Origin: Spirometra erinaceieuropaei
Lineage: Eukaryota; Platyhelminthes; Cestoda; Diphyllobothriidea; Diphyllobothriidae
Direction of reading: 5' to 3'
Assembly: GCA_902702965.1 (NCBI GenBank)
Contig: CACRXP010000087.1
Coordinates: 1,371,477-1,435,476, forward strand
Length of the DNA: 64,000 nt
Shown here: in pieces, positions 1 to 12,339 of the stretch
Numbering within the stretch: the first letter of the stretch is position 1
Layout of the letters: the number at the start of each line of letters is the position of its first letter
Notes under the pieces: generated by a model
Told to the model about the DNA's origin: nothing
Database searches by the model: none
Seen by the model: only the letters and a program-made list of their open reading frames with translations
Position numbers and translations under genes: made by a program

Positions 1-1539
1 CACGCGACGGAATCTAACATGCAGTTGACGAGGATAAACTAACCAACAGTGTGTTTGAGGACCGTCTGTTCGGTTAAATGCAATGCCAATATGGCCCATT
101 TTTACGCTGTGTATACCTCGTGGGTGAATGGTTAGAGAAGGAATATGCCTGCAGGTGTTCTTTGCGGTCTGAGAATTTGCCGTAAAAACGAGATTTGGAA
201 GTCAGGCCAACATATTTACCTGCGTTGTTCTGACAACGGAAGGGAATCAGCACAAGCGACTATTACTCGTTCACTTGGTTACTGCTGCCTAAATGTAATC
301 ACGTACTAGTTAACTTGGTTTCGAGTGCGACACCTCGCTTTTAACTGTATCGCGTAAAATCGGTTTAAAATAGCAGGATTGTTTGTCGTTTGGTTTTTAG
401 CGATAAAGCTTGCTTTTCCGGAACAAATGTCATTGCATGTGTTTTTCAGTGGTTTGAGAAATGAATCAGCTATGTTTGGCATGTAGTGAGAATGCTCACT
501 GACTAGGCATTCTTAAGAAGTTTGTTGAAAATTCAAGCGTCTGAAATGAAGATACAATGTAAATGGTCCTATCCGGCCCATATAATAAAATTTGAAGAGT
601 ACAGACTGAGTGTCTGTCCCGGTTTTAAGGTTTGTTCTGGAAGCGTGTTAATCTAGAGGCGACCAAGGCGGATAAAATAATCGAGATTCGCAAGTCAGGC
701 AACGCACGTAGCCGCGTTCTTCTGGGGATTAACACAAGTGAGGTGTATGAACGCGGAGGATTTTTGAAGAGTTCACCATTCTGTTGACATACTACACCAC
801 CACTTAAAGGTCCCAACGTGTATTTAATCAACAGAAGTGAAGTGGGATTGCATGTTTGCTGCTCACCGGTTTGCGAATAGATAGGAAGATTGGTATTTTT
901 GGGTTTATTTGGCACATACATATTTCATCAGGGACATAATTGTCGAGTGCTTGCTCTAGGATGCATCAGGCACCCAAAACGACCAGTTTGCCGCAAACTG
1001 ACAGTAGTGATTGTTTGCGTATCACGCGATTTCGGGAAGTGGACCTCAAAATAGGCCAGGTGTGTGTGTGTGTGTGTTTGCGCATGACCCTTACCAAGTT
1101 GGTCATCTTTTTTCGACAATGGTCTCTCTGCTAATTTACTACATCCCTGTGTGTAGGTCCACTTCGTGCATAAGCAATTTATGAAGAGCATTAATCCCGA
1201 GCGCTCGCTCTGAGATCCAAAGAGCGTTTAATGGGGCTAATTAGTAGTGTGCTGGCAGAGGATGATTTTGTTGGAGCGGGAATGGACGATGCAGTGCCTT
1301 TTCCGCAATACGAACTAAGAGTAATAAGACTTTTTATTTAAGTTGACGCAGGAAGGAAACTTTGAAACCAGAGGCTGAATGAAAAACGGCGTTGTGTATT
1401 TGGGCACGTGCATATCATCATAATTGGAGTACACTTACTCGCATGACGGGTCTTTGTTTTTCTGCTGATTCGAAAATGCGACGTTAAGCGTCATATGCTA
1501 AAAAACGAATCCCGAAAACTCCCTCTGTCTGCGCATTAG
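1..1539. other. No recognisable gene; AT-rich spacer
   Basis: I see no protein family, RNA gene or repeat shared with the rest of the window, apart from a short (TG)n tract at about 1060-1077. Short open frames occur on both strands, but they overlap each other, have no domain and look like chance. Confidence 0.5.
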
Positions 1540-2226
1540 GTTAAATGTTTCGATAAAGGCTTAGATCACGTCTCCGCATGGTCGTCGAATAATGGACTCC
1601 TACCAAACAATCAGAAATCAGTACAGTGTGTGTTTCGATTGCGACCCTCTCCCATTCCTGAACCTTTGGATATTCTTCCCAATGAGGAATCTTCTTTCCG
1701 GTACCTAGGTGCTACTTTATCCTCAAATCTCTCTTTCTCTCTTCATATGGAAACCCTTTTAACAAAAATTCAAAAACTTGTTTATTATATTCGTCGTCTA
1801 CGTTCATATCACACACCCCAGTCCTTAATCTGGCGATTCATAGATGGCTGTATTCTTCCACTCATTCTTTATTGTTCTCCAGTTATTTTTCCAACTTTAT
1901 TTAAAAAAGATCTTATTATTTTTAAACGTGTCATTCGAATGCTCGCCTCTGCTGCTGGTGTTTCCTATCATCTTTTAGTTGATATCATCGTGCAGCGACA
2001 CTTCAACTCGGTGGAGCAATTCGCTGACCAAATTCTGAATGACACCGTCCATCCCCTTCATAATGAGTTAATGGCTGCGAAATCCTTACGCCCCATGCGT
2101 CGATGCTTCCGCCACATCCCTTGCCGCACTTCGGCCTATCGGAATTCCATACTGCCATTTCTAGCCCGGTATCTTACCTGCAAAGATGTTGAAAAACAAA
2201 AACTAAAACTCGATCTTGCACCTTAA
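1540..2226 (+). pseudogene. 3' part of a CR1/Jockey-like non-LTR retrotransposon reverse transcriptase
   Basis: This is the C-terminal part of the reverse transcriptase of a non-LTR retrotransposon, the enzyme that copies element RNA into DNA at a nicked target. One frame is open from 1540 (after TAG at 1537) to TAA at 2224, with no ATG at its head. It starts with KGLDHVSAWSSNNGLLPNNQ, the segment that follows the catalytic loop. It continues through FRYLGATLSS and IQKLVYYIRRLR to LPLILYCSPV, the usual post-catalytic and thumb order in CR1/Jockey-type RTs. The catalytic ADD box and everything 5' of it are missing, so this is a 5'-truncated, dead copy, as is usual for target-primed insertion. 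AATAAA at 2347-2352 and a CT-rich tract close the 3' untranslated region. The same family recurs near 51000-51850: both carry SAAGVSY followed by a QILND segment. Assignment to CR1/Jockey rather than a sister clade is by general pattern only. Confidence 0.8.
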
Positions 2227-2359
2227 AGTCCTTTTTTCTTCATATATAATCATGTTCACCTGTCTGTCCAAAACCTGTTAATCTGTATGGTAATCACTGT
2301 GTACTGGAGAACCGTTTTTGCTGAAAGTTTTGAAAGTTATTTTCAAAATAAAGCAGTCC

Positions 2360-3010
2360 TCTCTCTCTCTCAACCATGGCGACCGCTAAAGTCCAAAACA
2401 GTAAAGTTTCCATTAACATTTCAAGGACGTGCTGCAAACCGACGGCTGCCGAAAAACGAAAACAGTAACTTTGTGTGTAACAAGAGACCCGTCCATCTAC
2501 GGGAGGCGGTATGGCCTTGCTTACGTTTGGGACTTATATCTCGATATTTGGTTGGTTGCACCGACACGTGATCCTTTCAGAGCATTGTTTCTCTGCCACC
2601 TTCGCAAGCGCAAAATAAACGAGAATCGCCCCGCCTAATTAGCTTTAGCTCCAACGATATAAGTGGATGCATTTACCGACTAGAGCCTCGTGTTTAACTT
2701 GGGGATTTAGTCTGCTTACCCTGTACATACAGTGTATCTGGATTTTGCTGGACATGTTCTGCGCTAGCTGGCATTTTGCGCTGAAAGAGATTCCGCTTAC
2801 ATCATCGCTCTCCGTCCATGCCTCTTCTACGCTTTTGAATTTTTCGATACTTCTACTCCTAAGCAGTCGAGTAATGCTTTACATGTGCGAGCTTGTCTCC
2901 TTGTTAAGCACCGGCCGTTAAATTGGTTTATGTCTTTTGTTCGATATATGGTCCTGGGTTCTGAATTATTCGGTCTTCCTCACCAACCGTGACAGGCTTA
3001 GCATCGTCGT
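2360..3010. other. No recognisable gene
   Basis: Between the non-LTR tail and the PLE fragment I see only short overlapping open frames with no domain and no repeat shared within this window. Confidence 0.4.
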
Positions 3011-3024
3011 TTACCCTATGGGCG

Positions 3025-4091
3025 TTCCAACTATAGGTTCCAAGGATAGGTTCCTGGATGTCCTCGTCTGCCGCAAAGATTGTAGTTGCCTAAAAACCAA
3101 AGTTTTCAGGAAAGCGACAAATACGACGCAAATACTGAACTTCAATAGCAACCACCCGATCAGTCATAAACGCAGTTACGTAAGGGTGCCATACCAGCGC
3201 GTTGCGGTGCACTGAAGTGAAATGGAAGACAAGGTTGCTGAATTACAATATCTTCGACGGGTAATGAGAGCCAATGGCTACCCGGACAACTTTGTCAACC
3301 AGTGCATACGCGAAGGACACCAGAGACAAAATCCAACCAGCCCCAAATTTTGGCGGGCTCTTCCGTACGTGAAGAGCGTCTCGGAAGCCGTCAGTCGTCT
3401 TCTCACTCCACTTGGATTTGGGGTTGTACACAGGCCGTAAGGAACCATTAAGCGACAAGTCAGGAGATCAAAACGACAGGAAACGTCTGGAGTCGTTTAC
3501 GGGATCTGGTATAGTTGCGGACAAAGCAACTATGTCGGAGAAACTGGGAGATTACTCCGTACGGGAATTGCCGAGCACGCAGCAGCAGTGAGACGGGGGG
3601 ACGCAAACTCTCAGGTGGCGGCATACTCGAAGGGACCCGGCCATATTTTCAAATTTCAAGAGGCCGAAATCCTCGCAAGGGGTGACAACCGCGTGAGCCG
3701 CAAGCTGCTCCAGTCATGGTTCTCAGGCCCGCAATCCATCGACAAGCACAATGACCTCCCGGTACCCTATTCCGTACTGCGATTTTCCCTGGGCTGGGGA
3801 ATCAGTCACGTGGGGAGGGCGCGGACGAGCAATCATTACGGTGACAGTGAGCCAGTTTGCCGAGCAATCGTCACACCAGCATCCAGCACGGATGACGAAA
3901 TCGCAGCCATTAACGACTCGGACTCGGACCGACAAGCCACGACCGCATCAATTACGACCCCAGCAGTGATTGCGAGAAGTATTAATTGCAGTGTGCATAC
4001 GATCCCACGGCAGCCAGGTGCCATATCTACTGCATTCCTGGTGCCACCTTCACCTCTATCTGCGAATGTCTCTGATGATGGATTCGAGTGA
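3025..4091 (+). pseudogene. Penelope-like element family 1, RT tail plus GIY-YIG endonuclease, broken
   Basis: Penelope-like elements encode a reverse transcriptase fused to a GIY-YIG nuclease that nicks the target. Here the RT tail begins at DRFLDVLVCRKD (about 3040) and runs through FRKATNTTQILNFNSNHP. A stop near 3213 breaks the frame. The linker follows at 3222-3440 (LQYLRRVMRANGYPDNFV, then WRALPYVKSVSEAVSRLL), with another stop after it. The nuclease starts near 3490 with GVVYGIWYSCG, then NYVGETGR; the catalytic Arg position of family members reads TGIAEH, so Arg has become Gly. VAAYSKGPGH and EAEILARGDNR follow. At least two in-frame stops, the lost Arg and His-to-Tyr in the VAAH position make it non-functional. 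The tail runs straight into the hammerhead motif at 4050-4125, as in the copies at 17.8 kb and 49.2 kb. Confidence 0.88.
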
Positions 4092-4125
4092 GAATCCGAA
4101 ACGTCAGGCGAATAAATTTCTTGTT
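4050..4125 (+). ncRNA. Hammerhead ribozyme motif, PLE family 1 (core intact)
   Basis: Core CTGATGA lies at 4072-4078. Stem II GGATTC (4080-4085) pairs with GAATCC (4092-4097), and GAAA follows at 4098-4101. Stem III is the minimal palindrome ACGT (4101-4104), and C4105 is the predicted cleavage-site base. Stem I pairs AGGC (4106-4109) with GTCT just before the core, with one G-U pair. One extra base, T4079, sits between the core and stem II in every family 1 copy of the window. Hammerheads in PLEs are known; activity here is untested. Confidence 0.75.
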
Positions 4126-4159
4126 CCAATGATCGCATCTTCATCTTCTGAATTGTCTT

Positions 4160-6900
4160 GAACAGCCAACAGGGTGTTTTCCAAAGCTCGTTCTGCTGAT
4201 GAAAAACTGAGCAGTGGAATGTCTGCGTAGGTTCAGCTTCACATCCTGCTTCAGGCACGTCCCTACTAGATGCATCATTTGGGGACGTGGGACACATCAG
4301 TCCGACCCTGTCTATTTAGAAAGGTGTTCATCAGCAAGAATTCCAGTCTCTATCTTTACATACTATTTGCTCCTATGGTTTCCGGTGTCAAAATTCAGGC
4401 AACGGCTTCTGACGTACTCTCCGGTCTATGGACTATTTCATCACCGTCAGGTGCGCCAGTCGCGGATAGATCAAAGCATTTCAGCATCGGCATGACTAAT
4501 GACGAGAGCCCGCTAACCAGATTGTGACGAGAGGAATTAAAACAGCCTAATGTCTTCTGCGCTGATGCACCAAGCGCATGCCGACGCAGTTGTCCATCCA
4601 CGCAGACAACAAATCATCGTCCGCATATCTGCGTCCAGCAGCACAACGAGACCGTAATCGCTCTGACCAGTCAGCTCAGCTAATCACATGGACCTGGTGG
4701 TAGGGGGTGTGTTTTGATTCCCGGCTGCGACTGTCCTAAAATAGAACAACACTGTTTTTTATCCATGTTGTCTTCGCAAGTGGACACTTAAGCGCACTGA
4801 CAAAAAGCTTGGACACAATTTTGGTTGTCGGCATGTTAGCCTGGGCACTCTGAATTCCATCTTTGAAAGCATAATGTCGGCACTTAGTTCAGATAGGATT
4901 TCAGCTCTAGACAGACAGCTTTGTTTACGTGCGTAAGTGTTTAAATTGTAGGTTGTTTTGATTTCTGCATTTCTGAATGAAGTAATATAACCGCGTGCGC
5001 AGGAGTCCTATCAAAGCAGGTTCAATTACATTGAGAGACGCGCAGTTGGCTTTTGTTGTTTTTGTTAGAGTAGGGCATGTTTAATTCCCTTTGAAGTTTG
5101 AATAGTCATCGCGCGCGGTTAATAGATCTAGACGTCACCAGGAAAGGAGAGAAATTGAGTTGATTGGTGGACCTATATGGTACGTTCGAGGTGTTAGTTT
5201 GACTGACAATGCGACAGGTCATTGGAATGGCCACTACTGGCCACCATCATTATCATCACTGGCATCTGAATCCTCACCGTCAGCATTACTCAGTCACACC
5301 CAACTCTGTGTTTTGTCTATGGCCGGTTTTAAGGCCGAGTGGGCTGAGCTACTGAGCATTCGGTTGACATTTCACACTGCAGGTCTGTACGCACAGTCAA
5401 AAGATTCACTCCGACTTTATGTCAGAATACAGTAGCATGTAACATATAATTCTGTGTCGTCCAACAAAAATAAGCAAAAAAGTGACCATGTAAGTTGACG
5501 CTTATTTTTATCAAGATGATTTTTTGCAAATACTAGTGCAATGAGCGCTGCGATGTCGGTTATCATAGAGCAACATCTCACATCAACTGCTGATAACTAC
5601 TCTGACGACCATGAATGAGGAATTATTTCCGGCAACTGTTAATGATTCTGAGGCAAGTAGTGTTACTCGTTTTTCATGCATATTTTTTCCTCATTTGAGA
5701 TATTTACCGACAATCAGTAGTTTGCAATGGATAGAGACACCATGCTTAATTTTTCATGCCCATCTAGGTAAAGCTTATTTTTACACCGTTAATATCAGAA
5801 GGTCTACTCTGTTTAAATATGCAACATGGGTTTCTGCTTCTCCCTTATTATTCCATACTAATATTGTAGCCGGCGCACCCTGAGAAACAATGACCGAAGC
5901 TCTGAAATATGATCTGGATGACGAGTTTGCTATGCTGATTATCAAGAGCATTTTTGGTTCCAAGTGTGCTCCACGTATCCCCGGATTATTTTGAACTCAG
6001 CTTGCCGTTGTCGTAAGATTAGAGTTTTAAAGCTACACTCAACACAGCTCGGGTTAAGGAAAATCGTGTATTTCTCTGCGCCATTAGCAAGGTTCCATAC
6101 ATCGCATATGACGTTTTGCAGTGGAGGTGGATCGTGTTTTATGCTCCATAGGCAACATTGGCAAACGGACAGATACGGTGCGATCTGAATTGACAGTACG
6201 CAGTTTCTAAATAGCTCATGCTGAAAAATTTTTGGAACTGATAAATACTCCTTATTTTACTAGAGCGTTTTAAATGAGTTTAGTACACTTTATGATGTGT
6301 GTAGGAGAGGACTCTTATATGTCCATAAAATATATTTGATTTTATATGGGTTTCAAAGATCAATGAAACTATTTAATTACTGATATCTTCATACCGCTAG
6401 CGATTGCAACATATACTGATGACTGAAATGACAGGCATCTAATTAACTTCATTATTATACATTTGCTTGGAGCCTGGTATTCATCTGGTAGATTATGAAT
6501 TGAGTATTTAGAAAGTCCTGGTTAGGCAGCCAGTTTACTATATCGGGTCTACTAAATTCCAGACATTGATGTAGACGGCGCGAGTAACTTGACCCCAATG
6601 TGATTAACCTCACGGCTGTCGGTGGGACCTCGTTGCTCAGATGATTGAGGCGCTCGCTGTACTCAAACCTTCTCCTTGAAGTCAAGGTTTTGAATATCAC
6701 AGAGTTTGCCCTATTTTTCACAATTCGGTCGTAGTGAATCATTTTACTAAACTCGATTAAGATATATTTGTGTGCAATATGTAATTATTAAAGGCTACTT
6801 TCTTGCTGATGACAATCAACCACCAAATTAGAATTTTAATGGTCCGCTTGCGTTGCGATAATGCATAGTGTGGCGCAAAGCGATTACTTTTAACTACGGA
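4160..6900. other. No recognisable gene; AT-rich spacer
   Basis: I find no domain, RNA gene or family shared with the rest of the window. Short open frames are scattered on both strands with stop-rich surroundings. Confidence 0.45.
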
Positions 6901-6913
6901 TGCGCTTCAAATA

Positions 6914-7962
6914 TACAGTACGTAACCGATCTCACAAAATAATGGCCGAATTTCTGAAATGGATTTCGATTAGAAAGGATTACTTTGGTAGGGTTTTAAT
7001 ATTGATTAGCATTCAGCATAATCCTATAACAATTCGGACTCACTAGAATGTCGGCTTTAAGATGCACTCCTTTCTGACCATCTGCAGAAACCGCACTCGG
7101 TAGCAAATGACTAATTAATTGGCATGCATATTTCCTGTCGACTTTTGATAAGCTTATAAATTTAAATATATTGTATAGGAAACATGCACAAAATATGCTT
7201 CCTTTTACTTGGGTGGTAGCAAATCACATTGTCTTTATATTTATATTTAAAATATGCCTCCTTTTACTCGGGTGGTAGCAAATCACATTGTTTTTATATT
7301 TGATATGCGATGAAATTGTATATTCAGGTTTTTAAAAAGTTTCTAATTATGATATTTTTAAGACCGTTCGATGTCCATGCACACAGGACCGTATATGCCC
7401 GTTTACCAATGCTCCTTACTAAATATCCAACGCAGTTCGGATATATTGCGAAGTGTTAGGAACTCTATGCGGTGTCTTTTTATAGGCTTAGACCAGTATA
7501 TGATTTTCTTTACGCAGAAAGCATGCACCTTGTAGAGTGAGATCGCTAAACGCTGATGCAATGGCAGATCAGGCTCAAAATTATTCGATCGTCGAAAAAC
7601 GTTTTTAAAACCTTAATATACACTTTCTTCAAACGTAAACTATAGAGCCAATATGATTTTCTACCACCCGAGAAAGAAAAATCATATTTTGTGCATGTTT
7701 CATATGCGATATATTTGAATTTAAGAGACTATCGAAAATCAATAGGAGAAATTTTTGCCAATAAAGTAGTCGTTGCTTACCCAATGCGGTATCCGGAAGA
7801 GGTCAAAAAGAAGGGCATTCAAAATCCGACATCCTAGTGAGTTTGAAATACTTTGGAATAATGCTGCATGCTAATTGATATCACAACCCCGCCTAAGTAA
7901 TCCTTCCTAATCAAAAACTCATTCCAGAATTTTGGCCAAAATTTTATGAGATCCGTCACGCA
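6914..7962. repeat. FB repeat copy 1 (palindromic DNA-transposon-like element)
   Basis: This copy starts with TA-CAGTACGTAACCGATCTC and ends near 7962 with a diverged inverted counterpart (CTAAGTAATCCTTCC...GAGATCCGT). The two halves are inverted copies of each other, and it has no coding capacity. It belongs to a subgroup with ACCGATCTCA near the tip, shared with the copies at 30.1 and 34.6 kb. A direct duplication with a period of about 59 bp lies inside it at 7192-7305 (AAATATGC, then TCCTTTTAC, twice). Confidence 0.65.
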
Positions 7963-7969
7963 CAGCAGA

Positions 7970-10900
7970 TGTATTGGAAGACGGGCGTCACATGAAACAC
8001 ATTCGTTTGGAATAAGTAGTTATTTAAGACTACCCCTTTTTATGGTGATCAGCCACCTAATTAGCATTTTCGAAAGTCTCCTCCGTTTGCGGCAATGCAC
8101 AGCATATCGTGAGATGCCCGTGCTCAGCAATTTTTCTAAAATTTAACTGATGCCATGCGAGCTAATTGGGTAACGATTTTATTCTGACCGTTTCAGCAGT
8201 TGCAGTGGACTCACATGACCTCGACGAGTATTCGGATTTCAAATCCACTACTGTCGAATCTTTCGCTTCTCTCCCTAAAAAGGCGGATTATCACGGTTGT
8301 CTAGGAAATTGTTTGCAGAATCAGAATGTATTGCATACTGACGAGAAGAAATTGTGTCAAGAATCCAGTGGATTCATGGTGATCAGATTCTGCGCAACCG
8401 AGGTCTAAGTTATGGCAATGATTAGGCGACACATAGGCATTCATTTAGAATTCTCGAGGATCGGCTGTTATTTGAAAGATCTGATCCACTCTCCCAAGTC
8501 CCTGTGTACACCCTGTAGGCAATTCGTGAGTTCGATGCGAGAACTTCGAAATCTGTGCGGTGAATACACGTCAAAACTGGACCAGCAATCACGTGAGTCT
8601 CAGACCTCCAGCCACAATTGCAGAAACCATCCTACTTATCTGCGCTTGTATATATCGCAATTCAACTAACAGACTTCATGATTCCATTTCCTGGCTTTCG
8701 TTGGGCGACTGAGTGTGTGTTTGCGGTCGTGGCGCAGGGCACTGTCGTGATGATTTATGTCAAATCGCACCGGTTGCTGACGTCTTCTCTCAAGCAAACA
8801 CCGCGCAGATTGTGATTGGTAACGCCGCGGTTTCAACGCCAGATGGTATCACCATGTTTTTTTCAGTTTAGCGATTTGCAATGTCAAAGTTAGATTAACA
8901 ATGTCATTTTTCTTCTTCTATCTGAAGAAACATGCACCCGTTGTGGACATTCTGCCGCAGCTTTGACATCCTCTTTGAATAATATTTAAAGCGGCATTTG
9001 ACCATCTTTACTGACGATGCGACAGAGCACTGGCAGCAGGCAAGTATCGGGTGTACCCGATTAATAATAGGTGATAAAGGCTCATTAAACCCTCCCGCAC
9101 CACAACCGAGCGAATTCATGCAAATGGAAAGAAGTGGGCTAATGTCTTCTGTGAACAAGATCGCCCAATCTGGGCGAGAATGTTGAAAACTTTGTTTAAG
9201 GGTTAGTGTAAGGCTTTTCGGATAATAAAATAGGTCGCAGTGCTGAATCCATCTATGCTGAATTAAAAAGGTCTTAGGATCAGATTGAGCATGGAGGTGG
9301 CGTCAAATCGAGGAAAGATTAGAAAGGGAGGTTTATCTGCCGTAGTGATTGCTTACTTTAACCTTGCAGTGAATCCTCGGCGTCTTATATGACTTTGTTT
9401 TGAGAGCGGGTATCTCAAGTTGCCATGCCTCGGGTCATTCCTTCACATCGAATCCTCTTCTCCTGTTACTGTCCAGTCCATATTTACACTGCTTCATACT
9501 ACTGCCGAATTCCTAATTTTATTTCTATGTTTAATGCTAATGTGCATTTTCTAGACAACATGCAGCAATTCAAAGGCAGCCTATCGCAGAAAAAACATAC
9601 CAAGCTAATTTTATTAGATGAGCTGATCTAGTCTTCTTTGGAGCTGTTTAAGGAGTATCTTCAGATCTTTTATTTTGTTGTCTGGCTCTCACCCGAAATA
9701 GAGACAAGATGTAGAAAATTAAAATAGCGATCTGTGTTAAGCGGCGAAGAATAATGAGCCGTAATTTCATGGTTGGTATCTTGTATGACTACCTCCAACA
9801 CCGGCAAATTGACTAAATTCGGCAAGCCTGTAGTTGGTCGTGCCTCGCGGATTCTTCAGTCGTTGTGTCCTGTTTTGAAGGGCACGTCGGCAAGCAGGTG
9901 TATTCTCGTTTTCCGACACTTACTTTGCATGTGTGCGGGCACTCATTCTAGAATTAGCCGGAGGGCGGAGTTTAATTGTCAGAACAGTTCCGAGAACAAT
10001 AATTTTACTTGCTCTTGGCCGCTGCTATGTTTCCTTTCTCAATCTCAGGGCAAGCGGATGTGTCATTTAGCGGAGTTGGCTGACTGTAGGTGTTCTCGAT
10101 TTTGGGACTGGTGTCACTACCAGAGAGCACACAGGGAACTCCGAGAGACCTACTATTGAGACGAATCCCTCGTAGCTGCGTCATTCAGCGGTAGAATATC
10201 GGCGAAAAACGTGTTTGGGCTTTTAGCTAGTACCTGTGCTGTCAACTATAGTTTATAGTGCTATGTCCGTTCTCAGCCACCCACAGTGACGACTCCGACT
10301 TTGTCTTAGCAGGTGTTCATTTGGTTGTGACAGTGCCTTTGAACTGTTATCCAAGGGCGAGTCGTGAAAGCCGGACAGACTGTGATGGCGTACGCCCGCG
10401 CCCGCGCTAGTAATCTCCTGTTAACCCGTCAGCACTTTCACCTGCACATCCTCTGCCTGTAGACTTGGCAGTCAGTGGGTTGTTTCGACCGGTTAAGTTT
10501 TGTTCTGTTGATGTTTTCTCTGTCTCACCGTCAGGGACTCGCTTCTGCAATGTGCAGGAAAGACGTCGCATCTGTCGTTCTCGTACCCGATGAATTTAAG
10601 TTTGGATACGGTTTGGTGACCTTTCCGTTTTGCTATATGCCACTAAGGTACGTTTCTCTGCGTTCTTATTCAAACTCCTTTGTAATACGGACGTAGTGCT
10701 AGTTCACGTGTCAAACAGAGCTTAATACCTGTCGCTAGCATTCACAAGGTACCCGCAGATGTTCGCTAACTATCCGGGAAATGGCCTCCGACAGAGCGTG
10801 TAACCCAGAAATTCGTAGTCTGTCACTAAGATCATCAAAGAGTTGAATATTTAATTTTCGTATTAATGGACCTGTTTTCGTAGATTTTGTTGCCAGTCAG

Positions 10901-11395
10901 GCACTGGTGGCTAATGTTATGTATAAATATTGCTGGTGGCGGTTTCTTGACTGGTGCGTGTAGCAGTAATAAAAGTGGTGTGGTAATAATAGCGGTAGTA
11001 GTGGTAGTGTAGCAGTAGTAGTAGTAGTGGTAGTAGTAGTAGTAGTAGTGATTCCACGTAAATATGTCACAGGCACAGCGAAATTTGGGCAATCCGGCTT
11101 TTCTTCTAGGTTATTTAGTTTGAGATCTTCAGCACTTTCCTTCTTACAGACCCCTTAATGTTGGGCATAATCCCGCAACACGTGCAGATTCGGGTTTGAG
11201 GGAGGAGAACGACTCCAATTGCAAACTGTCTTTCTTATCAAAAACCCTTACTGGCGATTGTTTAATTTAATATTTTCGTCTGCGTTCCGTGAAATGTACC
11301 ACATCAGCAGCCGCCACCTTTCGTTCAAATCTTCTGGGCTGTTAAATTTCCCTCCGATTTATTGCCTTCGGCCTATAAAGCAGTCCAAGAACTAC
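7970..11395. other. No recognisable gene
   Basis: This is about 3.4 kb without a supported gene. A frame at 9773-10159 is open for 128 codons but carries no recognisable domain. An imperfect (AGT)n tract lies at 10990-11050. The 9.8-10.5 kb part is less AT-rich than its surroundings, which may mark an old unrecognised insertion. Confidence 0.4.
10990..11050. repeat. Imperfect (AGT)n microsatellite
   Basis: Interrupted AGT/GGT trinucleotides on the + strand. It produces a false poly-Tyr frame on the opposite strand. Confidence 0.85.
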
Positions 11396-11402
11396 ATATA
11401 TA

Positions 11403-12318
11403 CAGTAGGTATGTCAACTCATGAAATGTTAACTGATATTTTGAAATGCGTTTTTGACTCGAAAAGGTTACTCAAGTACGGCTGTAATACCCGGGGTCGG
11501 TAGCGTAATTCCGTACTAATTTAGCTAGTCCAAGATGTCAGTTTTGGATGAGCTTCTTTTTGGTCGCCTGCAGAAACTACACTTTGTTAAAAAAGAATAC
11601 ATTAGTTGCATGATTTTTTCATTGATTTCTCATGCCCTTAGAACTTTAAATATATTCCTTAAAAATATGCATAAAATATGCAATCTTTCACTAATTTGAT
11701 AGAAACTTACGTCTGTTTTAAATTTTGCATTTTGAGGGAAGGATGGAATTAGATTTGAAAAGCCCTTTTCAATTTCCGAATAATTTTGAACCCCACCTGC
11801 CGTTGCAGTGGCATTCAGGGCTTCCAAACTTCAAAGTGTATATATTCCGTATACGGAAATTCATCCATTTCTATACGATATTAAGGGGGTGATCCTGTTA
11901 GGTTTGTACAATTTTGCAGTGAATTTTCGACATAGTGTAAACTTTACAACCAATATTGGTAAATGCAGAGACGATATTTTATAAACAGGCACTTTATAAT
12001 CTTAAAAAACCGCATAATAAGAAACGTTTTTAAAACTGAATTTTGTCCTTCTTTCGTGTAAAAATTAAAAGCAAAATTAATTTTTCACCAAACAAGTAAA
12101 AAAAACGCATAATTAGGTATTTTTACTATGAGATATATTTGAATTTACAAGGACTTCGAAAGTAAATGGGAAAAATTCGGGATACTTTATTAGTCATTTT
12201 TTACAGTGTAGTTTTTCTGGCGGCCATAATGAAGTCAATCATAAGCTTGCATCCTGAAGCAAGTGAATTATCATGGAATTATACAGCATAGTGCTTAATA
12301 ATACAACCATACTTACAG
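11403..12318. repeat. FB repeat copy 2
   Basis: It begins TA-CAGTAGGTATGTCAACTC, followed by TGAAATGCGTTTTTGACTCG, the standard FB tip. The internal inverted half ends near CAACCATACTTA. The right tip is replaced by the start of another FB-like tip (CAGTAAGTGACATATCTCAT at 12316), so the right end is truncated or a second fragment abuts it. It has no coding capacity. Confidence 0.65.
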
Positions 12319-12339
12319 TAAGTGACATATCTCATCTAA

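Noticed and set aside
6914..7962. CRISPR-like or regulatory palindromes
   Set aside because: The symmetry is that of long inverted arms of a transposon-like repeat, and the host is eukaryotic.
9773..10159. 128-codon plus-strand open frame
   Set aside because: No recognisable motif, no splice context that I could defend, no repeat relation. Left as unannotated.
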